A program made the position numbers and the translations under genes. Positions 1 to 5,977 of a stretch of DNA of 12,582 nucleotides are shown here, piece by piece. The notes beneath the pieces are model-generated. The model did no database searches and had not been told where the DNA came from. It worked only from the letters and a program-made list of their open reading frames with translations. Position 1 is the stretch's first letter; every line of letters begins with the position of its first letter. Source of the DNA: Frankiales bacterium (GTDB lineage Bacteria; Actinomycetota; Actinomycetes; Mycobacteriales; SCTD01); NCBI GenBank assembly GCA_025965735.1, contig JAOPWK010000295.1, forward strand, positions 1 through 12,582, read 5' to 3'.

Positions 1-743
1 CCTTCAGGGTTGACGTAGATCAGACCCATGGTGACGTTCGCGAGGTCGCCCTCATCGAGGTCGAGCGGGTTCTCGCCGCTGTACCGCTCGTCGCCCAGCC
101 AGGTGTCCTCAGGGCCCCAGAAGACCTCCTCGGGCTGCCACACGTCCTCGCGGCCGAAGGCGAAGCCGAACGTCTTCAGGCCCATGTCGTCGTGCGCCAC
201 GTTGCCGGCGAGCACCAGCAGGTCGGCCCACGACAGCGCGCGGCCGTACTTCTGCTTGACCGGCAGCAGCAGGCGGCGGGCCTTGTCGAGGTTGGCGTTG
301 TCCGGCCAGCTGTTCAGCGGGGCAAAGCGCTGCTCACCCGCGCCGGCTCCACCGCGGCCGTCGGCGATGCGGTACGTGCCAGCGGCGTGCCAGGACATGC
401 GGATGAACAGGCCGCCGTAGTGGCCCCAGTCCGCCGGCCACCAGTCCTGCGAGGTGCGCATGAGCTGCGCGAGGTCGGCCTTGACGGCGTTCACGTCCAG
501 CTCGGAGACGGCCTTCTTGTAGTCGAACTCCTCGCCCAGCGGGTTCGCCTTGGGGTCGGTGCGGTTGAGCACCGAGAGGTCCACCTGGTTCGGCCACCAG
601 TCGCGGTTGGTGCGCGGGCGCTGGTCGGTCGAGGGCGTCGGGCCCGAGATCGCCGGGTTCTCGCTCTCGCTGGCGCTCGCGGTGGTGTCGGTGCCCTGCG
701 GGCTCGCGCTGGTGTCCCTCGGCTTCGGGTCGTTCTCGGTCAC
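1..743 (-). CDS. katG: Catalase-peroxidase KatG, N-terminal part (runs off the left edge)
   Basis: Bifunctional haem catalase-peroxidase that breaks down hydrogen peroxide in the cytoplasm; in mycobacteria the same enzyme activates isoniazid. The first 247 residues are present and the rest lies outside the window. The distal haem pocket is visible in RMSWHAAGTYR (Arg115, Trp118, His119), followed by DGRGGAGAGEQRFAPLNSWPDN and, near the edge, MGLIYVNPEG with Tyr243. Trp118 and Tyr243 are two of the three residues of the family's Met-Tyr-Trp cofactor; the Met is beyond the edge. The GTG start is chosen because an AGAGAGG ribosome site lies 6 nt upstream. The first 45 or so residues are a low-complexity polar extension. 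The gene starts 22 nt after the furA stop, the classic furA-katG arrangement, so it is probably co-transcribed and repressed by FurA. One oddity: the motif usually read as ALE(S/D)MG is AHDDMG here. Identification is very secure. Confidence 0.97.
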   Translation of the reverse strand, partial: MTENDPKPRDTSASPQGTDTTASASESENPAISGPTPSTDQRPRTNRDWWPNQVDLSVLNRTDPKANPLGEEFDYKKAVSELDVNAVKADLAQLMRTSQDWWPADWGHYGGLFIRMSWHAAGTYRIADGRGGAGAGEQRFAPLNSWPDNANLDKARRLLLPVKQKYGRALSWADLLVLAGNVAHDDMGLKTFGFAFGREDVWQPEEVFWGPEDTWLGDERYSGENPLDLDEGDLANVTMGLIYVNPE

Positions 744-749
744 GTGGTG

Positions 750-756
750 CCTCTCT
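750..756 (-). promoter_or_regulatory. Ribosome binding site of katG
   Basis: AGAGAGG on the minus strand, 6 nt before the GTG start of katG. It fixes the start codon within the short furA-katG gap. Confidence 0.6.
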
Positions 757-765
757 GTTGCGGGG

Positions 766-1215
766 TCAGGCGGGGGAGTCGGTCGTGCAGGTCGAGCAGC
801 GGCCCCAGTAGACGACCTCGGCCTCGTCGATCGAGAAGCCGTTGTCCTCAGAGGCGGTCAGGCAGGGGGTGTCACCGACGGCGCAGTCCACGTCGGCGAT
901 CGAACCGCACGAGCGGCAGACCACGTGGTGGTGGTTGTCGCCGACGCGCACCTCGTAGCGCGCGACCGAGCCGGCCGGCTGGATGCGGCGTACGAGGCCG
1001 GCGCCGGTGAGCGCGCGCAGCACGTCGTACACCGCCTGGTGGGAGACGGCGCCGAGCTCTTCGCGCACGCCGGTCAGCACGGTCTCGGTGTCGGCGTGCG
1101 GGCGCTGGTGCACCGCGCCCAGAACGGCCAGTCGGGGGCGGGTCACGCGCAGACCCACGTCCCGCAGCAGGCGCTCGGCGTCTGCGGGGTTCGGCACAGG
1201 ACGAGTGTTCCTCAT
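766..1215 (-). CDS. furA: Fur-family transcriptional repressor FurA
   Basis: Metal-dependent DNA-binding repressor of the Fur family (149 aa, usual length), expected to control katG in response to peroxide or iron. The N-terminal winged helix covers about residues 10-85, with the recognition helix around VSHQAVYDVLRAL (57-69). The C-terminal dimerisation and metal domain has the histidine cluster NHHHVVCRSCG (94-104), and a second pair CSTC lies at 140-143. The two CxxC pairs (100/103 and 140/143) match the structural zinc site of the family. The gene sits directly upstream of katG, which separates FurA from Zur or PerR paralogues. The ATG lies at the edge of a 17-bp inverted repeat and has no ribosome site, so the message is leaderless or has a very short leader, as reported for furA in other actinobacteria. 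It is probably autoregulated. Confidence 0.95.
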   Translation of the reverse strand: MRNTRPVPNPADAERLLRDVGLRVTRPRLAVLGAVHQRPHADTETVLTGVREELGAVSHQAVYDVLRALTGAGLVRRIQPAGSVARYEVRVGDNHHHVVCRSCGSIADVDCAVGDTPCLTASEDNGFSIDEAEVVYWGRCSTCTTDSPA

Positions 1216-1231
1216 GATCTGGACCAGATCA
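1215..1231. promoter_or_regulatory. Inverted repeat between furA and yciO, candidate FurA operator
   Basis: TGATCTGG-A-CCAGATCA: two perfect 8-bp arms around one central base. It begins at the first base of the furA start codon and lies within the spacer upstream of the yciO -10 element. A protein bound here would block furA directly and probably affect yciO. Arms of this length can occur by chance about once in a window this size at this GC content, so the position is the main argument. Confidence 0.5.
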
Positions 1232-1236
1232 AGTTA
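1231..1236 (-). promoter_or_regulatory. Candidate -10 element of furA
   Basis: TAACTT on the minus strand fits TANNNT. It lies 15 nt before the furA ATG, giving an expected leader of roughly 8-9 nt. No convincing -35 is visible. It shares two base pairs with the opposing -10 of yciO. Confidence 0.4.
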
Positions 1237-1240
1237 GGCT
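1235..1240 (+). promoter_or_regulatory. -10 element of yciO, leaderless promoter
   Basis: TAGGCT, 6 nt before the ATG of yciO. That distance puts the transcription start on or next to the A of the start codon, and no ribosome binding site is present. No good -35 hexamer is visible; the inverted repeat occupies the region where it would lie. Confidence 0.6.
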
Positions 1241-1246
1241 GGGCGC

Positions 1247-1867
1247 ATGGCCCGCTACGTCGACATCCACCCGCGTGATCCCCAGCCACGGGTCATCGCG
1301 CAGACGGTCGCGCAGCTGCGCGAGGACGCGCTGATCGCCTACCCCACCGACTCCTGCTACGCGCTGGGCTTCGCCCTCGACAGCGCGACCGGCGCCGACC
1401 GGATCCGGCGCATCCGCAAGCTCGACGACAAGCACGACTTCACGCTGGTGTGCTCGGATTTCGCCCAGCTGGGGCAGTTCGTGCACCTGGGCAACGCGGC
1501 GTTCCGCAGCATCAAGTCCGCGACCCCCGGGCCGTACACGTTCATCCTCACGGCCACCAAGGAGGTGCCCAAGCGCCTGGCGAACCCGAAGAAGAAGACC
1601 GTCGGCGTGCGCATCCCGGACCACCCGGTCGTCAAGGCGCTGCTGCGCGAGCTGGGCTCGCCGCTGGTGTCCAGCACGCTGCTGCTGCCCGGTCACGAGG
1701 AGCCGATGACCGACGGCTGGAGCATCAAGGAGGAGCTCGACCACTCGGTGGACGTCGTGCTCGACGCGGGCGACTGCGGCACCGTGCCGACGACGGTCGT
1801 CGACTGGTCCCAGGACTATCCGGAGGTCGTACGAGAGGGCGCGGGAGACCTCAGCCGGTTCCGTTGA
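1247..1867 (+). CDS. yciO: YciO-type Sua5/YciO/YrdC family protein
   Basis: A member of the Sua5/YrdC fold that binds ATP and RNA-like ligands. At 206 aa it has the same length as E. coli YciO as I recall it, and matches that family's layout from end to end: YIHP-like start (YVDIHPRDPQPR), YPTDSCYALG, RIRRIRKLDDKHDFTL, TPGPYTFILTATKEVPKRL, KKKTVGVRIPDHP and a C-terminal VVREGAGDLSRF. TsaC/Sua5 proteins make threonylcarbamoyl-AMP for the tRNA t6A modification. YciO proteins share the fold, but E. coli YciO is not considered a full substitute for TsaC, so the t6A role is uncertain here. The start is the ATG placed 6 nt after a TAGGCT -10. The 3' end overlaps the convergent immunity-position gene by 17 nt. 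Confidence 0.93.
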   Translation: MARYVDIHPRDPQPRVIAQTVAQLREDALIAYPTDSCYALGFALDSATGADRIRRIRKLDDKHDFTLVCSDFAQLGQFVHLGNAAFRSIKSATPGPYTFILTATKEVPKRLANPKKKTVGVRIPDHPVVKALLRELGSPLVSSTLLLPGHEEPMTDGWSIKEELDHSVDVVLDAGDCGTVPTTVVDWSQDYPEVVREGAGDLSRFR

Positions 1868-2690
1868 GGAACCACGGCGGGATCTCCAGGCCGGCGACCT
1901 CGTGCAGCTCGGCCAGGTCGACCCGCTGCTGGCGCGTCCAGTCCACGTCGAGCGCCAGCAGGCCCTCGATCACGTAGGGCCACTCGCCGACGGACATCAG
2001 CTCGTCGAAGCTGACGCGTGGCTCCTCGCCGTGCGGCAGCGCCAGCTCGTCGAGCAGCGCCTCGAGCACGGCCACGGCAGGGCGCTGCGCCGCGGAGAGC
2101 GGGTTGTAGACGACGCCCTCGCCGCGGACCGGGTAGCCGGTCAGCAGCTCGCCCTCCGGATCGACGACGACGCCCATCGAGACGCCCTTGCGCTCGCCGG
2201 AGGCGCGGAAGTCGCCGCTGGGCAGGGCGACGGCAGCGGACGGGCGCTGCGCCACGTCCAGGCACAGCGCGAACGTCTCCTCGCCGTCCCAGTGCGCCGG
2301 GAACTCGCTCTTGCCCGGCGCGCCGCGGCCTCCTCGGTGAGCGCCGCCCGTGAGCAGCAGGCTGAGCACCCACCGTCCCGGCGGGTCGGCCGGCCGCTCT
2401 CCTCGGCCGGGGAGGGCGTCCTGGAGGACCTCGTCCGGCAGGAGCTCCTCCCGACGGCCGCCCAGCGCGCGGCCGAGGAACCACAGGCGCTCCGCCTCCT
2501 CGGGTCCGAGGTCGCACTTCCCGAGCGCATGCAGCCGCAGCAGCGTGCCGGCGGCGTCGCAGGGGTCCTCGGCGTGCAGCCAGAAGTCGTCCGGGAAGCG
2601 CTCGAGGTGGCGGTCGACGCGAGCGTCGAGGTCCTTGATGAGCTCGTCGGCGTGCGCGTGGATGACCAGCGGCTCGGGCTCGATGCTCAT
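1851..2690 (-). CDS. EndoU-like domain fused to an immunity-like tail; immunity position of the toxin operon
   Basis: A 279-aa acidic cytoplasmic protein with no signal peptide or membrane segment. Three parts are visible. Residues 1-105 are not recognised. Residues about 108-197 align with the EndoU domain of the preceding toxin: GGAHRGGRGAPGKSEFPAHW, then GVSMGVVVDPEGELLTGYPVRGEGVVYN. His118, Lys127 and the Thr184-x-Tyr186 pair are present, but the first EndoU histidine (RHL/RHIL in the toxin) is replaced by LSLL, so RNase activity is doubtful. Residues about 205-279 (SFDELMSVGEWPYVIEGLLAL, then DLAELHEVAGLEIPPWF) resemble the small acidic immunity proteins that follow EndoU toxins, such as the MafI type; this likeness is my inference. 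The ATG overlaps the toxin stop (ATGA) and has an AAGGAG site 6 nt upstream. Likely role: neutralising the upstream toxin. It could instead be a relic made when an older toxin 3' end joined its immunity gene. Confidence 0.75.
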   Translation of the reverse strand: MSIEPEPLVIHAHADELIKDLDARVDRHLERFPDDFWLHAEDPCDAAGTLLRLHALGKCDLGPEEAERLWFLGRALGGRREELLPDEVLQDALPGRGERPADPPGRWVLSLLLTGGAHRGGRGAPGKSEFPAHWDGEETFALCLDVAQRPSAAVALPSGDFRASGERKGVSMGVVVDPEGELLTGYPVRGEGVVYNPLSAAQRPAVAVLEALLDELALPHGEEPRVSFDELMSVGEWPYVIEGLLALDVDWTRQQRVDLAELHEVAGLEIPPWFLNGTG

Positions 2691-3892
2691 GGTGCTCTCC
2701 TTCCGCAGCCTGCTGCTGCGACCGCTCCGGTCACCGGGTACCCGGTGACCACCTTGCCCTTCGGATCCACCACCACCTGCACGCACACGCCGGCGTGCTC
2801 GCCGTACGCCAGCATGGTCCGCCGGTCCTGCTGGTCCCTGCTGCTCAGCGGCCGCATCGCCGTCTCCATGACGCGGCGGACGATGACCTCGTCGGACCAT
2901 CCGTACGGGAACTCCGACTTGCCGCGGCCCGCGCCGGGCTTGTGCCCGCCGCCCGTCTTCGGCGGTGGGTCACCCTCCAGCAGGTGCCGCTGCCGCTCCA
3001 CCGACAGGGGGCGGATGACCTTCGGATACCGGCGCGTCATGACCGCACCCGGCTGCGGACGCACCGGGCCGCCCGGCACCGGTCGGCGCTGCGGGACGGA
3101 CCGCTCGCGCTGCTCCAGGTCCGACAGCTGCCGGCCGAGGTCGGCGACGCGCCGTCCGGCCGGCACAGCCCCGCCGCTCAGCACGCCGGTCAGCAGGTCG
3201 GGCACGAAAGCGCCGGCCCACTCGCCGTACCGCCCCTGCTGCAGCACGTCCCACCCGGTGGCGGCCACGGCCGCGTCCCGCGGGTGGCGGCGCGCGTGGT
3301 CCAGCCCCTCCACCACGCCGCCCGCTGTGCCGCGCGGGTCGCGCAGCAGCCCGACGACGAGGTCGGCGGTGCCGCGCGCGGCGTCGACGGCTCCCGTGCC
3401 TACCCCGACGAGCTGGTCGGCGGTGGACAGCCCGCGGTCCTGACGAGCCAGCTCGTGCAGCTCCGCCGCGGCACGCGCACAGGCCGCGTCGGCCTGCTCG
3501 TGCGCAGCGCTCCTGAGCGACCGCGCGTACCGGAGCAGGCCGGCGTCGTCGTACGGCCCGACGAAGGAGCCACGTGCTGCGGCGCGCTCCCGGCGCTCCG
3601 CGTCCTGCGCCTCGAGGGCATCGGCCTTCGCCGCGGTCGCCTGCGCGTCCCCGAGTGCGTGCGCACAGGACCGGAGCACGGAAGCCGCCTGCGCGTGCTC
3701 GCCTGCCCTCTGCAGGGCCTGCCGGACGAGCACGTCCAGCTCCTGGAGCGCCGCGTCCGCCGCGTCGCCCTGCCACTGCTGCGCGAGCGTGGCGGTGACG
3801 TGTCGCAGGAGGCGGGCGGTCCGCTCCAGCTGCACCTGCGCGGAGTCCAGGTCCGCGGCGGCGCTGCGCAGCGCCCCGACGTCGGCCCTCAT
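2687..3892 (-). CDS. WXG-type polymorphic toxin with C-terminal EndoU ribonuclease domain
   Basis: A 401-aa predicted secreted toxin. Residues 1-100 are helical with a Trp40-Gln-Gly42 turn, as in WXG100/LXG substrates of type VII (ESX) secretion; there is no Sec signal. Residues about 100-260 are a linker/pre-toxin region containing TADLVVGLLRDPRGTAGG and a WAGAFVPDLL stretch common in actinobacterial toxins. Residues about 296-390 are an EndoU nuclease domain: QRHLLEGD, GGGHKPGAGRGKSEFPYGWSDE and VVVDPKGKVVTGYPV. Expected catalytic residues are His303 and His317, with Lys325, Thr383 and Tyr385 as supporting residues. Bacterial EndoU toxins cleave RNA, often tRNA, in rival cells. The ATG overlaps the upstream partner's stop (ATGA), and its own stop overlaps the next gene. 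No secretion machinery is encoded in the window. The EndoU assignment is firm; the export route is inferred. Confidence 0.88.
   Translation of the reverse strand: MRADVGALRSAAADLDSAQVQLERTARLLRHVTATLAQQWQGDAADAALQELDVLVRQALQRAGEHAQAASVLRSCAHALGDAQATAAKADALEAQDAERRERAAARGSFVGPYDDAGLLRYARSLRSAAHEQADAACARAAAELHELARQDRGLSTADQLVGVGTGAVDAARGTADLVVGLLRDPRGTAGGVVEGLDHARRHPRDAAVAATGWDVLQQGRYGEWAGAFVPDLLTGVLSGGAVPAGRRVADLGRQLSDLEQRERSVPQRRPVPGGPVRPQPGAVMTRRYPKVIRPLSVERQRHLLEGDPPPKTGGGHKPGAGRGKSEFPYGWSDEVIVRRVMETAMRPLSSRDQQDRRTMLAYGEHAGVCVQVVVDPKGKVVTGYPVTGAVAAAGCGRRAP
2697..2702 (-). promoter_or_regulatory. Ribosome binding site of the immunity-position gene
   Basis: AAGGAG on the minus strand, 6 nt before the ATG at 2690 and inside the last codons of the toxin gene. 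It is the clearest Shine-Dalgarno site in this operon and fixes the start against a longer in-frame reading. Confidence 0.75.
2729..2750. repeat. Perfect 22-bp palindrome at the toxin/immunity junction
   Basis: The half-site GGTCACCGGGT is followed directly by its exact reverse complement. It could fold as a 9-bp stem with a GTAC loop. It lies in the last codons of the toxin (encoding VTGYPVTG, which carries the conserved Thr-x-Tyr) and about 27 nt before the ribosome site of the immunity-position gene. It may be a translational control hairpin, a protein site, or a by-product of the repeated VTG codons. Confidence 0.6.
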
Positions 3893-4143
3893 CGGAGCAC
3901 TCGCGGCAGCAGCAGCGCCTCGACGTCGGCGTACGCCTGGGCGCTGTCCACCAGCGCCTGCGCGGCGTCCTCGAGATCCGCCAGCAGCTGCGCGCAGGAC
4001 TGGCGGTCCAGGTAGTCGACCAGCGCCGAGGTGAGCGCGGAGTCCCCCAGGTCCGCGCCAGCGACGTGCGCGTCCGGTGCGGCCTCACGTACGGCTCGTG
4101 CCGCCGCGGCCAGTGCCGCCGGCAGGACGTCGATCTGCGCCAC
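3889..4143 (-). CDS. Small helical WXG100-like partner protein
   Basis: An 84-aa protein of almost entirely helical composition, with no Sec signal and no membrane segment. It reads as two amphipathic helices: residues 1-20 (IDVLPAALAAAARAVREAA), and 34-78, where DSALTSALVDYLDRQ leads into LLADLEDAAQALVDSAQAYADVE. This is the pattern of the small WXG100-like or EspC-like proteins encoded just ahead of ESX toxins, which pair with the toxin's helical N-terminus for export. A canonical WXG turn is absent, so the assignment rests on fold pattern, size and position. The GTG start lies 3 nt after the upstream gene's stop, and its own stop overlaps the toxin ATG (ATGA), so translation is coupled. 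Alternatively it may be a dedicated chaperone that is not itself exported. Confidence 0.7.
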   Translation of the reverse strand: MAQIDVLPAALAAAARAVREAAPDAHVAGADLGDSALTSALVDYLDRQSCAQLLADLEDAAQALVDSAQAYADVEALLLPRVLR

Positions 4144-4146
4144 GGG

Positions 4147-4461
4147 TCAGGCGGCGGGCAGGGCGCGGACGGGCAGCAGCTGCACGTCGGAGTCCCGCAG
4201 GTCCGCGTGCAGGTCGCGCCACAGCTGGTAGTCGCTGTCGCGCAGGACGCCGCTCCGCCGGGCGATGGCGACCTGCACGCGCGCGGCGGCAGTGAGCAGG
4301 ACCTGCGTGCTGCGACTGCGCAGCTCGGCGAGGTCGCCGATCTCGAGGCAGACCTCGTCGTCGATCAGCAGGACGGCGTCGCCCTCGTCGAGCGGGTGGT
4401 CGGCGTAGATCCGCAGGACCTCGGCCAACCTGTCGTCGCGGGAACCGTGCGAGCTCGTCAT
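4147..4461 (-). CDS. Hypothetical protein, first gene of the EndoU toxin operon
   Basis: A 104-aa protein that I do not recognise. It is acidic in its first half (HPLDEGDAVLLIDDEVCLEIGDLAEL, residues about 21-46) and basic-helical in the second (TAAARVQVAIARRSG, then DYQLWRDLHADLRDSDVQLLPVRALPA). It has no signal peptide, membrane segment or metal motif. The spacing of short strands and helices suggests a small alpha/beta fold. It precedes the WXG-like partner by 3 nt and is therefore part of the toxin operon. A chaperone or export-guide role is possible from position alone. The ATG start lacks a ribosome site but has a weak -10 six bases upstream, consistent with a leaderless message. Confidence 0.7.
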   Translation of the reverse strand: MTSSHGSRDDRLAEVLRIYADHPLDEGDAVLLIDDEVCLEIGDLAELRSRSTQVLLTAAARVQVAIARRSGVLRDSDYQLWRDLHADLRDSDVQLLPVRALPAA

Positions 4462-4467
4462 GCAGCC

Positions 4468-4473
4468 AGGATC
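4468..4473 (-). promoter_or_regulatory. Weak candidate -10 of the toxin operon
   Basis: GATCCT on the minus strand (fits xANNNT), followed by 6 nt and the ATG at 4461. It has the same geometry as the leaderless promoters elsewhere in this window, but the first T is missing. The 64-nt gap after the amidase gene is the only place for an operon promoter. Confidence 0.3.
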
Positions 4474-4525
4474 GCCTGACCGCAGCCCGATCTCGCGTTG
4501 TCCACAGGGGGGATCGGCGCCGGCT

Positions 4526-5977
4526 CTACGCGGAGACCCCCGGGCGGCGGTCCTTCCAGGGCGCGGCTTCCTCGAGCGCCGACGCCACCCGCACCAGCAC
4601 GTCCTCGCGGCCGAACTCCGAGACGATCTGCACGCCGACCGGCAAGCCGGAGGCGGACCAGTGCAGCGGCAGCGACACCGCTGGCTGCCCGGTCACGTTG
4701 AACTGCGCGGTGTACGGCATGAACGAGGTGATCCGGGCGCCCTCGTCCTCGCCGGTCATCCAGCCGATCTCCGGCGGCGGCGCCGCGAGCGTCGGCGTCA
4801 CCAGCAGGTCGAAGCCCTGTCCACCAGCAGAAGTCGGCGCCCACCACATCGACATGCGGCGCACCCACGCGCCGAGCCACATCCGCGCGCCGAGGTAGTC
4901 CTTGGCCAGCAGGTCGTTGCCGACCAGCCGGTAGAAGGCGTTGCGCGGCTCGAGCTCCTCGTCCGCGATCGGCCGGCCCATGACCTCGGTCAGCAGCTGC
5001 ATCGTCAGCGCCGTGTCGCCGGCGATCGTGGCGATGAACATCTGGCTGAACTGCTCCTCGAAGAACGCCGCGGGCGCCGCCTCCGACACCTCGCAGCCCA
5101 GCTCCTCGAGCAGCTTCGCCGCGGACGCGACAGCCGTACGGCACTCCGGGTCGTCGAGGTACTGCCCCGGCATCCCGGCCGGCGGACCCGCCACGATCCC
5201 GACCCGGAGCCTCCCGAGCGGCGCGCCGAGCTCCTGCACCAGCGGGCGGGGGAGCGGCGGCGCCCAGTACGGGTCGCCCGGCATGGGCTGACCGATCCAG
5301 TCGAGGACCGCCGCGCTGTCGCGCACGGTGCGGCTGACGACGCCGTCGATCGTCGCGCCGGCCCAGCCCTCGCCGATGTCCGGCCCCTGCGAGACGCGGG
5401 CGCGGGTCGGCTTGAGACCGACGAGCCCGCACTCGGAGGCGGGGATGCGGATCGAGCCGCCGCCGTCGTTGGCGTGCGCGACCGGCACCAGGCCCGCAGC
5501 GACCGCGGCCGCCGAGCCGCCGGACGAGCCGCCGGTCGAGTGGTTCAGGTCGTAGGGGTTGCGGCACGGGCCGTTCGCGATCGGCTCGGTCGTGACGGTC
5601 GTGCCGAACTCCGGGACGTTCGTGCGGCCGAGGAACAGGAAGCCGGCGCTGCGGAAGCGCGACGCCAGGTGGCTGTCGTTCGGCCACGTGATGTGCGCGT
5701 CGCGCAGGAACGACGTGCCGTAGTTGGTCTCCTCGCCGGCGACGTGGCAGCCGAGGTCCTTGAGGAGCATCGGCACGCCGCGGAACGGCCCGTCCGGCAG
5801 GTCGCCGGCGGCTTCGGTACGGGCCTGCGCGAAGCGGTCGCGCACGACGGCGTTCAGCTGCGGGTTGACCTTCTCGATCCGCGCGATGGCGTCCTCGACG
5901 AGCTCGGCGGGTGAGGCCTGCCCGCTGCGCACGAGCTCGGCCGAAGCGGTGGCGTCCAACCAGGTGGTGTCGGTCAT
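4526..5977 (-). CDS. Amidase-signature family hydrolase
   Basis: A cytoplasmic hydrolase of the amidase-signature family (483 aa, typical length) that cleaves amide bonds with a Ser-cisSer-Lys triad. Lys73 is in LLKDLGCHVAGEETNYGT, the cis-Ser is Ser151 in STGGSSGGSAAAVAAG, and the nucleophile is Ser175 in DGGGSIRIPAS. The rest of the signature, GLVGLKPTRARVS, follows. The Ser151-Ser175 spacing of 24 is normal for the family. The C-terminal part shows FNVTGQPAVSLPL and GLPVGVQIV, also standard. It is not GatA: there are no gatB or gatC neighbours, and the substrate cannot be predicted. The ATG overlaps the stop of the upstream MpaB-like gene (ATGA), so the two are co-translated and may act on related compounds. 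The first ATG in frame after the overlap fits the family N-terminus. Confidence 0.93.
   Translation of the reverse strand: MTDTTWLDATASAELVRSGQASPAELVEDAIARIEKVNPQLNAVVRDRFAQARTEAAGDLPDGPFRGVPMLLKDLGCHVAGEETNYGTSFLRDAHITWPNDSHLASRFRSAGFLFLGRTNVPEFGTTVTTEPIANGPCRNPYDLNHSTGGSSGGSAAAVAAGLVPVAHANDGGGSIRIPASECGLVGLKPTRARVSQGPDIGEGWAGATIDGVVSRTVRDSAAVLDWIGQPMPGDPYWAPPLPRPLVQELGAPLGRLRVGIVAGPPAGMPGQYLDDPECRTAVASAAKLLEELGCEVSEAAPAAFFEEQFSQMFIATIAGDTALTMQLLTEVMGRPIADEELEPRNAFYRLVGNDLLAKDYLGARMWLGAWVRRMSMWWAPTSAGGQGFDLLVTPTLAAPPPEIGWMTGEDEGARITSFMPYTAQFNVTGQPAVSLPLHWSASGLPVGVQIVSEFGREDVLVRVASALEEAAPWKDRRPGVSA

Noticed and set aside
192..1010. Long plus-strand reading frames opposite katG and furA.
   Set aside because: Both real genes on the minus strand are complete family matches; the plus-strand translations are Arg/Gly-rich shadows.
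2691..2900. In-frame upstream extension of the immunity-position gene to an ATG at 2900.
   Set aside because: It would overlap the toxin's EndoU domain in another frame, while the ATG at 2690 has a clear AAGGAG site and an ATGA junction.
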